Source: Aestuariispira ectoiniformans (GTDB taxonomy: Bacteria; Pseudomonadota; Alphaproteobacteria; UBA8366; Aestuariispiraceae). From it: 64,000 nt of DNA. The stretch covers positions 3,303,588 to 3,367,587 of the forward strand of contig NZ_CP062788.1 in the NCBI RefSeq assembly GCF_025136295.1, given 5' to 3'. The notes under the pieces were generated by a model. It had not been told where the DNA came from, searched no databases, and was given only the letters and a program-made list of their open reading frames with translations. The position numbers and the translations under genes are program-made. Below, piece by piece: positions 36,501 through 43,516 of this stretch (position 1 is its first letter; each line of letters opens with the position of its first letter).

Positions 36501-36553
36501 CGGACAAGGCCGAAGAAACCGGGCTGGATCAGACAAAAGACGAAAACGGATAA
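33545..36553 (+). CDS. glnE: Bifunctional glutamine synthetase adenylyltransferase/adenylyl-removing enzyme
   Basis: 1002 residues with two nucleotidyltransferase domains. The N-terminal deadenylylation half has GMGKLGSRELNYSSDVDLIV (about 182-201). The C-terminal adenylylation half has AFGKLGGRELLPGSDLDLVY (about 699-718). Each GSD/SSDxD pair supplies the metal-binding aspartates. PII-controlled GlnE switches glutamine synthetase off when nitrogen is plentiful. Helical linker and C-terminal domains are complete. ATG 33545 has only a distant AGG. It probably leads an operon with bcp 15 bases downstream. Confidence 0.96.
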   Translation: MDAFLSQVDPDKLPIPADENRAEIGLERFLEAAASDQELNRFINDLATHDVGSRLLKGLFGNSPFLSQCLIREPGFIREIVEDGLDKAFEGLVDGLKTLVGEVLGENDLMKALRVSKRRAAALIAIGDITGLWPLLKVTGALSAIADNSLNAAAAHVLRQMAKSNLLRLRHEDDPCRDSGYTILGMGKLGSRELNYSSDVDLIVLYDLNKVDSDDPDALRQGFVRATRDLMRIMDSRTADGYVFRTDLRLRPDPGATPLALSVVAAETYYESLGQNWERAAMIKARAVAGDLETGQAFLKHIVPFIWRKHLDFAAIDDIHSIKRQINAYRGGGEVAINGHDIKIGRGGIREIEFYAQTQQLIWGGRLPDLRIRQTQQALTALHRHDQVSKDALKTLCDAYIFLRTLEHRLQMIDDKQTQKLPTSDEEIAKLGMFMGYRSEDKFRADLLHHLNQVEDLYGRLFEEAPALGGSGSLVFTGSEDDPDTLKTLAGMGFRETSRVASVIRTWHHGRYRATRTTRSRQLLTELMPRLLEALSQTTNPDEAFIRFDTFLSGLPAGVQLFSLFHSNPPLMDLVAEIMGDAPRLSAWLSKRPILLDSVLTADFLNAEANAQEMQEQLAGMLKLADDYQDALDITRQWTSDEKFKYSVQLLLGRSDGESIGPALSSVAETAISQLLPRTSAEFEEAHGTFPGGGLAIIAFGKLGGRELLPGSDLDLVYVYDNNGADTSDGEKPLMPAVYFIRLCQRIGTAINAQTSEGRLYDIDNRLRPAGKAGALATQLDTFQKYYDLDNGGEAWVWEHMALTRARVIYGPPALCQKLEKAIHRLLTQKRDAAKVIREIASMRERIARQYPGNSPWEIKHRPGGLVDVEFIAQYLQLIHAHDHPDILSQNTGTALKKARDLGLLDAVLADSLLAALDLWRRLQALLRLTVTEKFDEDKAPEGQKRALTRASGAETFDALKAEMDHAAHDVRAIFTNLIFDPAKAADKAEETGLDQTKDENG

Positions 36554-36568
36554 TCGAAGGAGAGATTT

Positions 36569-37033
36569 ATGGCTTTGGAAGCAGGCACCGATGCCCCCGA
36601 CTTCACCCAACCGACCGATGGCGGGCAGACGCTGACCCTGTCGTCGCTCAGGGGCAAACCGGTGATCCTTTATTTCTACCCCAAGGACGACACCCCCGGC
36701 TGCACCAAGGAAGCATGCGGCTTCCGCGACCTGATGCCCGATTTCTCCGCCGCCGATGCCGTCATTCTCGGGGTCTCCAAGGATACCGTTGCCAAGCATG
36801 ACAAATTCAAGGCCAAGCACGAGCTTCCCTTCACACTGGTCAGTGACGAAGACGGCTCCATCTGCGAAGCTTATGAGACCTGGGTTGAGAAAAACATGTA
36901 TGGCCGAAAATACATGGGGATCGAACGCGCTACATTTTTGATCGACAGCAATGGTAAAATTGCCCGTATCTGGCGTAAGGTTAAAGTCAAAGGCCATGTG
37001 GAGGAAGTTCTGGAGGCCGTGAAGGCGCTCTAG
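36569..37033 (+). CDS. bcp: Thioredoxin-dependent thiol peroxidase (BCP/PrxQ)
   Basis: 154 residues. The peroxidatic cysteine lies in YPKDDTPGCTKEACGFRD (PxxxTxxC), and a second Cys five residues on is the usual resolving residue of atypical 2-Cys PrxQ. It removes H2O2 and organic hydroperoxides in the cytoplasm with thioredoxin. There is an excellent AAGGAGAG site. It sits between glnE and the degenerate receiver gene, with short gaps and no terminator, suggesting one transcript. Confidence 0.95.
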   Translation: MALEAGTDAPDFTQPTDGGQTLTLSSLRGKPVILYFYPKDDTPGCTKEACGFRDLMPDFSAADAVILGVSKDTVAKHDKFKAKHELPFTLVSDEDGSICEAYETWVEKNMYGRKYMGIERATFLIDSNGKIARIWRKVKVKGHVEEVLEAVKAL

Positions 37034-37069
37034 GCCGAAACCGGGGTAAATACCGGAAAGGGAGAAAGT

Positions 37070-37840
37070 ATGTCTGCGTCTATTGCATCCTACGATGACC
37101 AGGTCGAAGCAGAATATCTGGAGGAAACGTCGGATATCCTGAATGAAATCGAGGTCATTGCCGAACAGCTTGCCATCGGCTCCGATGAGGGCCGCCGCCG
37201 GTTTGAAATCCTGCTGGGCAAACTGGGCAGCCTTTGTATCACCGGGCGGCATACACGCTATTCCCTTTTGAACGTGACCATGCACCGCCTGGTCAACTAT
37301 CTGGAAGGCATGGACAAGCCGAACGAAGGCCAGATTCAGGATATCAGCATTTATGCCGATACCATGCGCGGCATTATCGACGGCACCATCAGCCACGACG
37401 GTTGGGATTTCAGCGAGTTCGTGCGTTCCCTGCCGGTCCGCCGTCCGTTGGAACTGGAAGACCTGGAACATCTGGATGTGGAGGTCATGGTGGTTGAAGG
37501 CCGCCGAAGCGCCGCCCGTATCTTCGAACGCGAGCTGCAGGCTTGCGGCTACAGCGTGGTCTGGGTTCGTAACCCGCTGGAGGCAATTTCTCTGGCGGTC
37601 AAGACCAAGCCCGACCTGATCCTGGCGTCTGCGGAGCTGGACGAATTGCCCGGCGTGGACCTTGCCTGTGCCCTGGCTGCAATGCCGTCGACAAAGGGTA
37701 TCCCCTTTGCGCTTCTGACCAGCTATGACAAGGACAGTCCGCGCCTGAAAGACCTGCCATCAGAAGCAGCGGTCCTCAACAAAGGCTCACGCTTTGGCGA
37801 TGAACTGGCAGATGTGCTGGAGCGGTTCAAGATCACATGA
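37070..37840 (+). CDS. Helical domain plus degenerate receiver (pseudo-receiver) protein
   Basis: 256 residues. Residues 1-130 are helical, similar in outline to a histidine-phosphotransfer or coiled dimerisation domain, without a clear phospho-histidine motif. Residues 136-256 follow a CheY-like receiver plan: VEVMVVEGRRSAARIFEREL, PDLILASAELDELPGVDL, PFALLTSYDKD and VLNKGSRF. The phospho-acceptor position is Ser187 in place of Asp, and one acidic-pocket residue is Gly144. Thr217 and Lys238 remain. Phosphorylation-independent signalling is inferred. Its stop overlaps the DUF455 start by 4 bases, a strong hint of a shared function. GGGAGAAAG site. Confidence 0.75.
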   Translation: MSASIASYDDQVEAEYLEETSDILNEIEVIAEQLAIGSDEGRRRFEILLGKLGSLCITGRHTRYSLLNVTMHRLVNYLEGMDKPNEGQIQDISIYADTMRGIIDGTISHDGWDFSEFVRSLPVRRPLELEDLEHLDVEVMVVEGRRSAARIFERELQACGYSVVWVRNPLEAISLAVKTKPDLILASAELDELPGVDLACALAAMPSTKGIPFALLTSYDKDSPRLKDLPSEAAVLNKGSRFGDELADVLERFKIT

Positions 37841-38628
37841 CCCTGGTCGATGCCGCTATCTCCGCCCTGGGCACGGCCAATGCCCGGGACAAAGCCGAAC
37901 TCAGCCGCCACCTGGCGGCTGAGTGGTTTTCGGGCACAATCAAAGAGATCGGCTCAGGCACGCCGCCGGACCGTCCTGCCCGCCCGGAAAAGCCTGAACT
38001 GAAACTGCCCCGCGACGTGCCAAAACGTAAAATCACCGCCGCCCCGGAAGGGCGTATTCCCCTGCTGCATGCACTCGCCCATATCGAGTTGAATGCCATT
38101 GATCTGGCCTGGGATATCGCCGCCCGCTTTACCGGGCAAGGCCTGCCCCGCGCCTTCTTTGATGACTGGGTGCGTGTTGCCGATGATGAGGCCCGGCATT
38201 TCCTTATGCTGGACGACATCCTGCATGAAATGGGTGCTTACTATGGCGCTCTGACCGCCCATGACGGATTGTGGCAGGCCTCCACGGCAACGGCCCACGA
38301 TCTGTTGGCCCGCCTTGCCGTAGTGCCCTTGGTTCTGGAAGCGCGCGGACTGGACGTGACGCCCGCCATGATCAAAAAACTGCAGTCAGTAGGCGACGAA
38401 ACCAGCGCGGAGGCTCTGCAGGTGATCCACGACGATGAGATCACCCATGTGGCGGCGGGCAAGCGCTGGTTCGATTATATCTGCGAAAATGAAGGCCTGC
38501 CCAAGGTGGAAACCTGGCAGGCGCTGGTCCAGAAACATTTCAAGGGCGTCCTGAAGCGGCCCTTTAACGTGGTCAGCCGTGAACGTGCCGGGTTTGCCGC
38601 CGCATTTTACGACCCGATCGCGCATTAG
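37837..38628 (+). CDS. DUF455 family ferritin-like protein
   Basis: 263 residues of the DUF455 (COG2833) family. The helical core has carboxylate/His pairs suited to a di-metal site: HALAHIELNAIDLAWD, VADDEARHFLMLDDIL and IHDDEITHVAAGKRWFD. A Pro/Lys-rich linker (about 45-65) precedes the core. Some relatives act as tRNA- or small-molecule-modifying iron oxygenases, but no function is established for this group to my knowledge. The ATGA overlap with the pseudo-receiver indicates coupled translation. It converges on the Lrp gene. Confidence 0.82.
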   Translation: MTLVDAAISALGTANARDKAELSRHLAAEWFSGTIKEIGSGTPPDRPARPEKPELKLPRDVPKRKITAAPEGRIPLLHALAHIELNAIDLAWDIAARFTGQGLPRAFFDDWVRVADDEARHFLMLDDILHEMGAYYGALTAHDGLWQASTATAHDLLARLAVVPLVLEARGLDVTPAMIKKLQSVGDETSAEALQVIHDDEITHVAAGKRWFDYICENEGLPKVETWQALVQKHFKGVLKRPFNVVSRERAGFAAAFYDPIAH

Positions 38629-38636
38629 GCAGATCA

Positions 38637-39113
38637 TCAGAAGTCCAGTGGTGCGTTATCAGTGACTTCCTTCATGACGAAAAAGGTTCGTGTCTGGCGC
38701 ACACCGGGGAGCGCGATCAGCTGTTCGCCATGCAGTTTATTGAAATCGGCCATGTCGCGAACACGGATTTTCAGGACATAGTCAAAGTCCCCCGCCACCA
38801 GATGGCAGTCCAGAACGAAAGCAAGCTTGCGGATTGCCTCTTCGAAAGCCGCAAAGCTTTCCGGTGTCGATCGATCCAGCACAACCCCCACCATCACCAA
38901 CGCCCCGCGGGAAACTTTGTCAGGCGCGATTTCTGCCCGCACCGATTTGACAAAACCTTCGTCGAATAATCTCTGAGTCCGCCTGTGACAGGTCGCCGGG
39001 CTGACATTGACGGCTTTCGCCAATTCGGCATTGGAAAGGCGGCCATCCTTTTGCAACAGCCTTAGGATACGCCGATCAATGCGATCCAATTCATGAACGG
39101 AAATTTCTTCCAT
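38637..39113 (-). CDS. Lrp/AsnC-family regulator, probable regulator of ACC deaminase
   Basis: 158 residues. N-terminal helix-turn-helix (IDRRILRLLQKDGRLSNAELAKAVNVSPATCHRRTQRL) followed by the RAM/AsnC effector domain (LDCHLVAGDFDYVLKIRVRDMADF). The gene is divergent from acdS with 140 bases between. The same arrangement with the Lrp-type regulator AcdR is known from Pseudomonas, Burkholderia and Azospirillum, where it activates acdS when ACC is present. The name acdR is likely, though not proven. ATG 39113 lacks a strong ribosome site. Confidence 0.88.
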   Translation of the reverse strand: MEEISVHELDRIDRRILRLLQKDGRLSNAELAKAVNVSPATCHRRTQRLFDEGFVKSVRAEIAPDKVSRGALVMVGVVLDRSTPESFAAFEEAIRKLAFVLDCHLVAGDFDYVLKIRVRDMADFNKLHGEQLIALPGVRQTRTFFVMKEVTDNAPLDF

Positions 39114-39174
39114 AATTTACCAATATTCCGAAAGAAGAGCTAAATATTTTCCTCCATATATAACATCAGCAATC

Positions 39175-39190
39175 ATTTATGCCTATAAAT
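39175..39190. promoter_or_regulatory. AT-rich inverted repeat in the acdR-acdS promoter region
   Basis: ATTTAT-GCCT-ATAAAT lies 63 bases upstream of acdS and 61 bases from the regulator start. The AT-rich 16-base symmetric form suits an Lrp-family site. Confidence 0.4.
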
Positions 39191-39253
39191 TAGAAAGCAC
39201 CTTTCCGGGTTGATTCGCTAGCATCAGATCATTGAAAACAGGGAGACACCCCG

Positions 39254-40267
39254 ATGCTGGAAAAATTCGAACGCTATCCCCTCACCTTCGGCCCGACGCC
39301 TATTGAAAAGCTTCCGCGCCTATCTGAGGCCCTGGGCGATAAGGTGGAAATCTATGCGAAACGGGAGGACTGTAACTCCGGTCTGGCCTTTGGCGGGAAT
39401 AAAGTGCGAAAGCTGGAATATATCGTGCCGGACGCTATCGCCTCCGGTGCCGATACGCTGGTCTCCATCGGCGGCGTACAATCCAACCATACAAGACAGG
39501 TCGCTGCCGTCGCGGCCAAAATCGGCATGAAATGCCGTCTGGTCCAGGAAAGCTGGGTTCCCTTTGAAGATGCGGTTTATGACCGGGTCGGCAATATCCT
39601 GATGAGCCGTGTGATGGGCGCGCAAAGCGAGATTGTCCCCGATGGCTTCGACATCGGTATCCGGGAGAGCTGGGAACGCACCCTGCAGGCGGTGCGTGAC
39701 GAAGGCGGCAAGCCTTATGGCATTCCGGCTGGGGCGTCGGTCCATAAATATGGCGGATTGGGCTTTGTCGGCTTTGCAGAGGAAGTCCGCGCCCAGGAAG
39801 CGGAAATGGGGATTAAATTCGACTATGTCATTGTCTGCACCGTGACCGGTTCCACCCATGCAGGGATGCTTGTTGGCTTCGCCAAAGACGGGCGCGCGAA
39901 CAAGGTGATCGGAATCGACGCTTCCGGTACCATCGACCAGACCCGCAATCAGGTCATGGAAATTGCCCGCAATACCGCCGACCTGGTGGAACTGGGCCGG
40001 GAGATCACCCTGGACGATCTGACCCTGATTCCGGACTATGCCTATCCGGCCTACGGCATCCCGTCGGCGGAAACCAACGATGCCATTCGCCTGGCGGCCC
40101 GCAACGAGGGCATGATGACTGATCCGGTCTATGAAGGGAAATCAATGCAGGGCATGATCGATTTGATCCGTAAGGATTATTTCCCGGCAGGGTCCAAGGT
40201 CCTCTACGCCCATCTGGGCGGCGTGCCTGCGATCAATGCCTATAGCTATATCTATCGGAACGGCTGA
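39254..40267 (+). CDS. acdS: 1-aminocyclopropane-1-carboxylate (ACC) deaminase
   Basis: 337 residues, the exact family length. PLP-lysine is Lys50 in [11 protein letters not shown]; the catalytic Ser is in [13 protein letters not shown]. Tyr293-Glu294 in DPVYEGKSM and Leu321 in YAHLGGVPA are the residues that separate true ACC deaminases from D-cysteine desulfhydrases, where Glu and Leu are replaced. It splits ACC, the ethylene precursor, to 2-oxobutyrate and ammonia. GGGAGA site before the ATG. The divergent Lrp gene is the expected activator. D-cysteine side activity is possible. Confidence 0.93.
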   Translation: MLEKFERYPLTFGPTPIEKLPRLSEALGDKVEIYAKREDCNSGLAFGGNKVRKLEYIVPDAIASGADTLVSIGGVQSNHTRQVAAVAAKIGMKCRLVQESWVPFEDAVYDRVGNILMSRVMGAQSEIVPDGFDIGIRESWERTLQAVRDEGGKPYGIPAGASVHKYGGLGFVGFAEEVRAQEAEMGIKFDYVIVCTVTGSTHAGMLVGFAKDGRANKVIGIDASGTIDQTRNQVMEIARNTADLVELGREITLDDLTLIPDYAYPAYGIPSAETNDAIRLAARNEGMMTDPVYEGKSMQGMIDLIRKDYFPAGSKVLYAHLGGVPAINAYSYIYRNG

Positions 40268-40293
40268 TTTCACACCTTTCCAGAGGCCGGGGG

Positions 40294-40893
40294 TTAATCA
40301 CTTCCGACCCTTTCAAAGACCAGATTCATCGCAACCGTCGTCGTGCGTTTGACGCCGGACAGGCCCAGCATCTCCACCATGCCACCCAGGCCCGTCGATT
40401 TGCCTAACTCATCCAGGTCCACCGTCGCGCGATCATTGCTGGTGACCAGCACCCGGTCGGCCGTCTGCTTTTCAACTCGCAAGCGGGTACTCACAGCCTT
40501 GGGAATTCCGGACAGAACGACCACCCCGGAAACAGGCATGGTCAGGCTTTCGCCGGGTTTGAGGGCATCAACTTTCTCACGGTCGACCATGGTCCGTAAA
40601 ACCGCAGTCGGTTGCGCCAGGTTGAATGCGCCCCGGACAAGATCCGGGCTTCCAATGTCGATCAGGCTTTGCGCCGATTGGGCATCAACATGCACCTCCA
40701 CGGCACCATTGGAGGCGACCTTACCCGACAAAAGGCGAACCTGCTCCACCTCCCCCGCCTGGCCGTTCAGGATCGACCCTACAGCGATGGTGGATTGCGG
40801 TACTTCAAGCCTCCACGGAACATCATCGGCCAAAGCCGGTGAAAGCATGAATGCCCAAAGGGAAAAGCCCAGGGCCGGAAAAATCCGTTTCAT
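40294..40893 (-). CDS. Exported YceI-like protein
   Basis: 199 residues from ATG 40893 (a TTG precedes it directly). A signal peptide ends about residue 23 (MLSPALA-DD). The mature part is beta-rich and follows the YceI lipocalin-like plan: WRLEVPQSTIAVGSILNG, a middle strand set with NLAQPTAVLRTMVDR, and ending TTVAMNLVFERV. YceI folds bind isoprenoid-like lipids or amphiphiles. No lipid-binding residues can be assigned. It converges on acdS; no operon partner is obvious. Confidence 0.72.
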   Translation of the reverse strand: MKRIFPALGFSLWAFMLSPALADDVPWRLEVPQSTIAVGSILNGQAGEVEQVRLLSGKVASNGAVEVHVDAQSAQSLIDIGSPDLVRGAFNLAQPTAVLRTMVDREKVDALKPGESLTMPVSGVVVLSGIPKAVSTRLRVEKQTADRVLVTSNDRATVDLDELGKSTGLGGMVEMLGLSGVKRTTTVAMNLVFERVGSD

Positions 40894-40956
40894 CAATTGG
40901 CACCACCAATGTCAAACTTCTCATCGCCACCATACAAATCGAGGAAGATGGTTGTT

Positions 40957-41553
40957 TTATGGCAGAGATTTTGCCGGACCCGCCGCTGCCACGGCAGCCG
41001 CCTTTACCGCAGACACGACCTCAGCAACCATATCGTCGTTGCCATTGACCTGCACGGCACGAGCCATGGTCAGCCCCCCGATCAGCCCGGTTAGCAACGC
41101 CCAGGCCCGTTGTCGGCGCACAACCGGATCATCGCCGTCCAGGCCATCGGCAACAAGGTCGACAATCCGGTCCATTTTACTCTGATATAGGGTCCTGACC
41201 TCATCGGATGCGCGCACCACATCGGGCGACATCGATGTCATCGCACAGACGCATTCCGGATTGCCGCGATGAGCCGCCCCCAGGTAATAGTCGGCAAAGG
41301 CCGAAACCCAGTCTGCACCGTGATCTCTCTGGAACAGCGGGATTCTTGAGATCGTCTGCTCCAACCCCTGCTCCAGTGCATTTAGAAAAGCCCCATCCTT
41401 GGACCCCAGATGGGCGTAGAAGGCCCCAGAGGTCACCCCTGCTCCGCGGGCAATCCCATCAACGCCAACCCCGTCAAACCCGTGATGGCGAAAATTACGC
41501 CCGGCCGCGTCGAGTATCGCGTCCCGGGTCATTTCCTTTTTACTTTTGGCCAT
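40957..41553 (-). CDS. TetR-family repressor
   Basis: 198 residues. TetR HTH: TRDAILDAAGRNFRHHGFDG, then VDGIARGAGVTSGAFYAHLGSKDGAFL. The C-terminus resembles the TetR_C subgroup with a Cys-rich patch (NPECVCAMTSM). The gene is divergent from a Tat-exported protein. The 108-base gap contains two near-identical palindromes, one next to each start, so this repressor probably controls both genes. GAGGATG site before ATG 41553. Confidence 0.9.
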   Translation of the reverse strand: MAKSKKEMTRDAILDAAGRNFRHHGFDGVGVDGIARGAGVTSGAFYAHLGSKDGAFLNALEQGLEQTISRIPLFQRDHGADWVSAFADYYLGAAHRGNPECVCAMTSMSPDVVRASDEVRTLYQSKMDRIVDLVADGLDGDDPVVRRQRAWALLTGLIGGLTMARAVQVNGNDDMVAEVVSAVKAAAVAAAGPAKSLP

Positions 41554-41573
41554 AGCATCCTCAACCCAACAAT

Positions 41574-41587
41574 ATAACGACCGTTAT
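41574..41587. promoter_or_regulatory. TetR operator 1
   Basis: ATAACGACCGTTAT within a 20-base near-perfect palindrome at 41571-41590, 18 bases upstream of the tetR start. Confidence 0.75.
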
Positions 41588-41626
41588 ATTTTCATTGACA
41601 GCAACATTCAAGTCATGTTCAAAAAT

Positions 41627-41640
41627 ATAACGATCGTTAT
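41627..41640. promoter_or_regulatory. TetR operator 2
   Basis: ATAACGATCGTTAT, differing from operator 1 at one base, 21 bases upstream of the Tat-exported protein gene. The two centres are 53 bases apart, about five helical turns. Confidence 0.75.
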
Positions 41641-41661
41641 TTTTTATTCAGGAGAGACGAT

Positions 41662-42450
41662 ATGAGAAAAGACAGCCAACCGTTATCGCCCCACGACCAG
41701 CACGCTACCAGCCGCAGGACGGCCCTGAAACTGGGCGCAGCCGGTGCAGCCTCGCTTCTATTAACCCGCTTTCCGGCATTTGCCGGTACTACCATTCAAA
41801 CAGGAGAAGACCCCATGCAACCCGGCGCTTTCGTCTACACCGAACTGCAAATCACCGTGCCCTTTTCCAAAGTGCCCTGGAACGACATCAATACCGCCAT
41901 CAAGGCACAACCGGGTTTTCTTAACAAAACCTGGTTCTCCGGCCTGGGCAACCAATCGGCAGGGGGCATTTATGCCTTTGATACAGTTGAAAACGCCCAG
42001 AAATTTGTCACCGATTATTTCCCACGCGAAGCCCGTAATTTCGGTGTCGCCCAGACGACGCGCGTCTTCGACGCAGCCGCTACCGCCGATGCCAGCCTGG
42101 ATATGAACTCGGTCCATTACGGCCCGCAGGAGAATAATCCCCATCCCAAAGCATTCGTTTATACCGAAGTCCAGGTCAGCGTTCCCTTTGAGCAGGCACC
42201 CTGGCAGGACCGCAACCCTGTCCTGCGTCAACAGCCAGGCCTCTTGTCCAAAACCTGGCTGAGTGGCCTTCATACTCATACTGTGGGTGGTGTAGACGCC
42301 TTCGACAGCATTGCGAACGCCAGAGCCTTCGCCATTGATGATTTTCCCAAAACCGCCAAGGCAATGAATGCGGCCTATTACACCCGCATTTTCGATGCCA
42401 GTGTCACCGAGGACGCCAGCATCGCCATGAACTCCCCCTACTATCTTTAA
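41662..42450 (+). CDS. Tat-exported protein with two tandem YdhR-like (dimeric alpha/beta barrel) domains
   Basis: 262 residues. The N-terminus has a twin-arginine signal (TSRRTALKLGAAGAASLLL, with R18-R19) and cleavage near AFA-GT (about 42). The mature protein is an internal duplication of about 97 residues. Copy 1 (about 56-153) starts GAFVYTELQITVPFSKVPWN and copy 2 (about 164-262) starts KAFVYTEVQVSVPFEQAPWQ. Both go through PG-L-KTW-SGL, a GG--AFD segment, and end RxFDA...DAS--MNS. The strand order resembles YdhR/ABM-type small monooxygenase-like proteins. Export of such a protein by Tat suggests a folded or cofactor-bound state. It is controlled by the divergent TetR, and the enzyme activity is unknown. 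Confidence 0.78.
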   Translation: MRKDSQPLSPHDQHATSRRTALKLGAAGAASLLLTRFPAFAGTTIQTGEDPMQPGAFVYTELQITVPFSKVPWNDINTAIKAQPGFLNKTWFSGLGNQSAGGIYAFDTVENAQKFVTDYFPREARNFGVAQTTRVFDAAATADASLDMNSVHYGPQENNPHPKAFVYTEVQVSVPFEQAPWQDRNPVLRQQPGLLSKTWLSGLHTHTVGGVDAFDSIANARAFAIDDFPKTAKAMNAAYYTRIFDASVTEDASIAMNSPYYL

Positions 42451-42459
42451 TCATCAAAG

Positions 42460-42486
42460 AAATGGCCGGGACAAGCCCGGCCATTT
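42460..42486 (+). terminator. Terminator of the Tat-exported protein gene
   Basis: AAATGGCCGGG-ACAAG-CCCGGCCATTT, a perfect 11-base stem. A run of seven T follows after six bases. Confidence 0.82.
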
Positions 42487-42530
42487 CCTCATTTTTTTGA
42501 CAGGAAAATAACATCCCGATATGTCACCCC

Positions 42531-43328
42531 CTACAAATGGCGGTCAAGAATGGACTGATAGGTGCCGTCCGCCACCATGCCGTCAAAGGCGTTCTGTAGC
42601 CGCGAAACGGTTTCGTCAGGTGTCGCCAGGCTGAGTGCAAGATAGTAGGTATATTTGCCTGACAGCAAAACCAGCTTCTCAAATCTGTCGACGGGAATTT
42701 TCTGTTGCCGCAATGCGTAAGCGACCTCCAACGGCAGGAAGGAGGCAACATCGACACGCCCATGCAACAACATCTTGAGTTTGGACTCTACGGAACTGGT
42801 GACGTAAATGTCCTGGGGATCGACATATCCCCCTTCCAGCAGAAGCTGATGGTTCGCCGATTCCTGTATCACAACGATGGAATGGCCCCTCAAATCCTTC
42901 AGGCTGCGGATCGAAACCGCATCATTGCCCGCCAGCCGGTACAGCCATTGCTCCCGCCGGTATAGCGGCCCGACCCATTTAAACAAATGCTCCCTGTCTT
43001 CCGTCCTGGTCGTGGTCAACAGCAAGACAGGCTTGTCCCCCTGCGCCAATAGATAGGCACGCTTCCAGGGCAGCAGTTTGATCTTCCCGCCTTGAGGCTG
43101 AATATTCGCGCGGTCGAGGAGTTCGCGCACAACGTCGACGGTAAATCCCTCCGCCCTGCCGTTTACGACATAATTAAAGGGCGGTAACTCCTCCATCAGT
43201 ACGTCCATATCGGACGCTCTGGCTTGGCACCAGATTGCCAAAGTCAGACAGAAAGGAACCAGAAGACACTTACAATAGTGTCCGACCTTTCCTTTCGCGG
43301 ATTTGCCTATCAAATACCTGACTGGCAT
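42531..43328 (-). CDS. Periplasmic solute-binding protein (SBP family 3), orphan
   Basis: 265 residues. A long N-terminal signal region has its hydrophobic core at about 20-35 (LLVPFCLTLAIWCQARA-SD). The mature part follows the amino-acid-binding family 3 plan: DVLMEELPPFNYVVNGRAEGFTVDVVREL, LPWKRAYLLAQ, DLRGHSIVVIQ and GRVDVASFLPLEVAYAL. No permease or ATPase gene is adjacent. It shares the PWKRAY motif with the SBP at 44507, so the two are probably paralogues. Orphan SBPs of this type can feed sensors or shared permeases. Confidence 0.82.
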   Translation of the reverse strand: MPVRYLIGKSAKGKVGHYCKCLLVPFCLTLAIWCQARASDMDVLMEELPPFNYVVNGRAEGFTVDVVRELLDRANIQPQGGKIKLLPWKRAYLLAQGDKPVLLLTTTRTEDREHLFKWVGPLYRREQWLYRLAGNDAVSIRSLKDLRGHSIVVIQESANHQLLLEGGYVDPQDIYVTSSVESKLKMLLHGRVDVASFLPLEVAYALRQQKIPVDRFEKLVLLSGKYTYYLALSLATPDETVSRLQNAFDGMVADGTYQSILDRHL

Positions 43329-43516
43329 TTCGCCTTCACCACCAACCGATAGGACCGTTAGTTCATCGAAAATACGCTATGGATTGTTAACGCTTCATAT
43401 AGATACGGGACACAGTCAAAATATTTTCCCGATGGTATCAAGTTTCCTCAATATCCCCAAAGTTCTATTCCAAACAGGAAATAGTCATCGAACGATTTTA
43501 CGGATATCACCACCCT

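Noticed and set aside
35567-37471. Long minus-strand open frame (634 codons) antisense to glnE, bcp and the receiver gene
   Set aside because: It is a composition-driven shadow of GC-rich genes on the plus strand, without recognisable domains, and it spans three unrelated genes.
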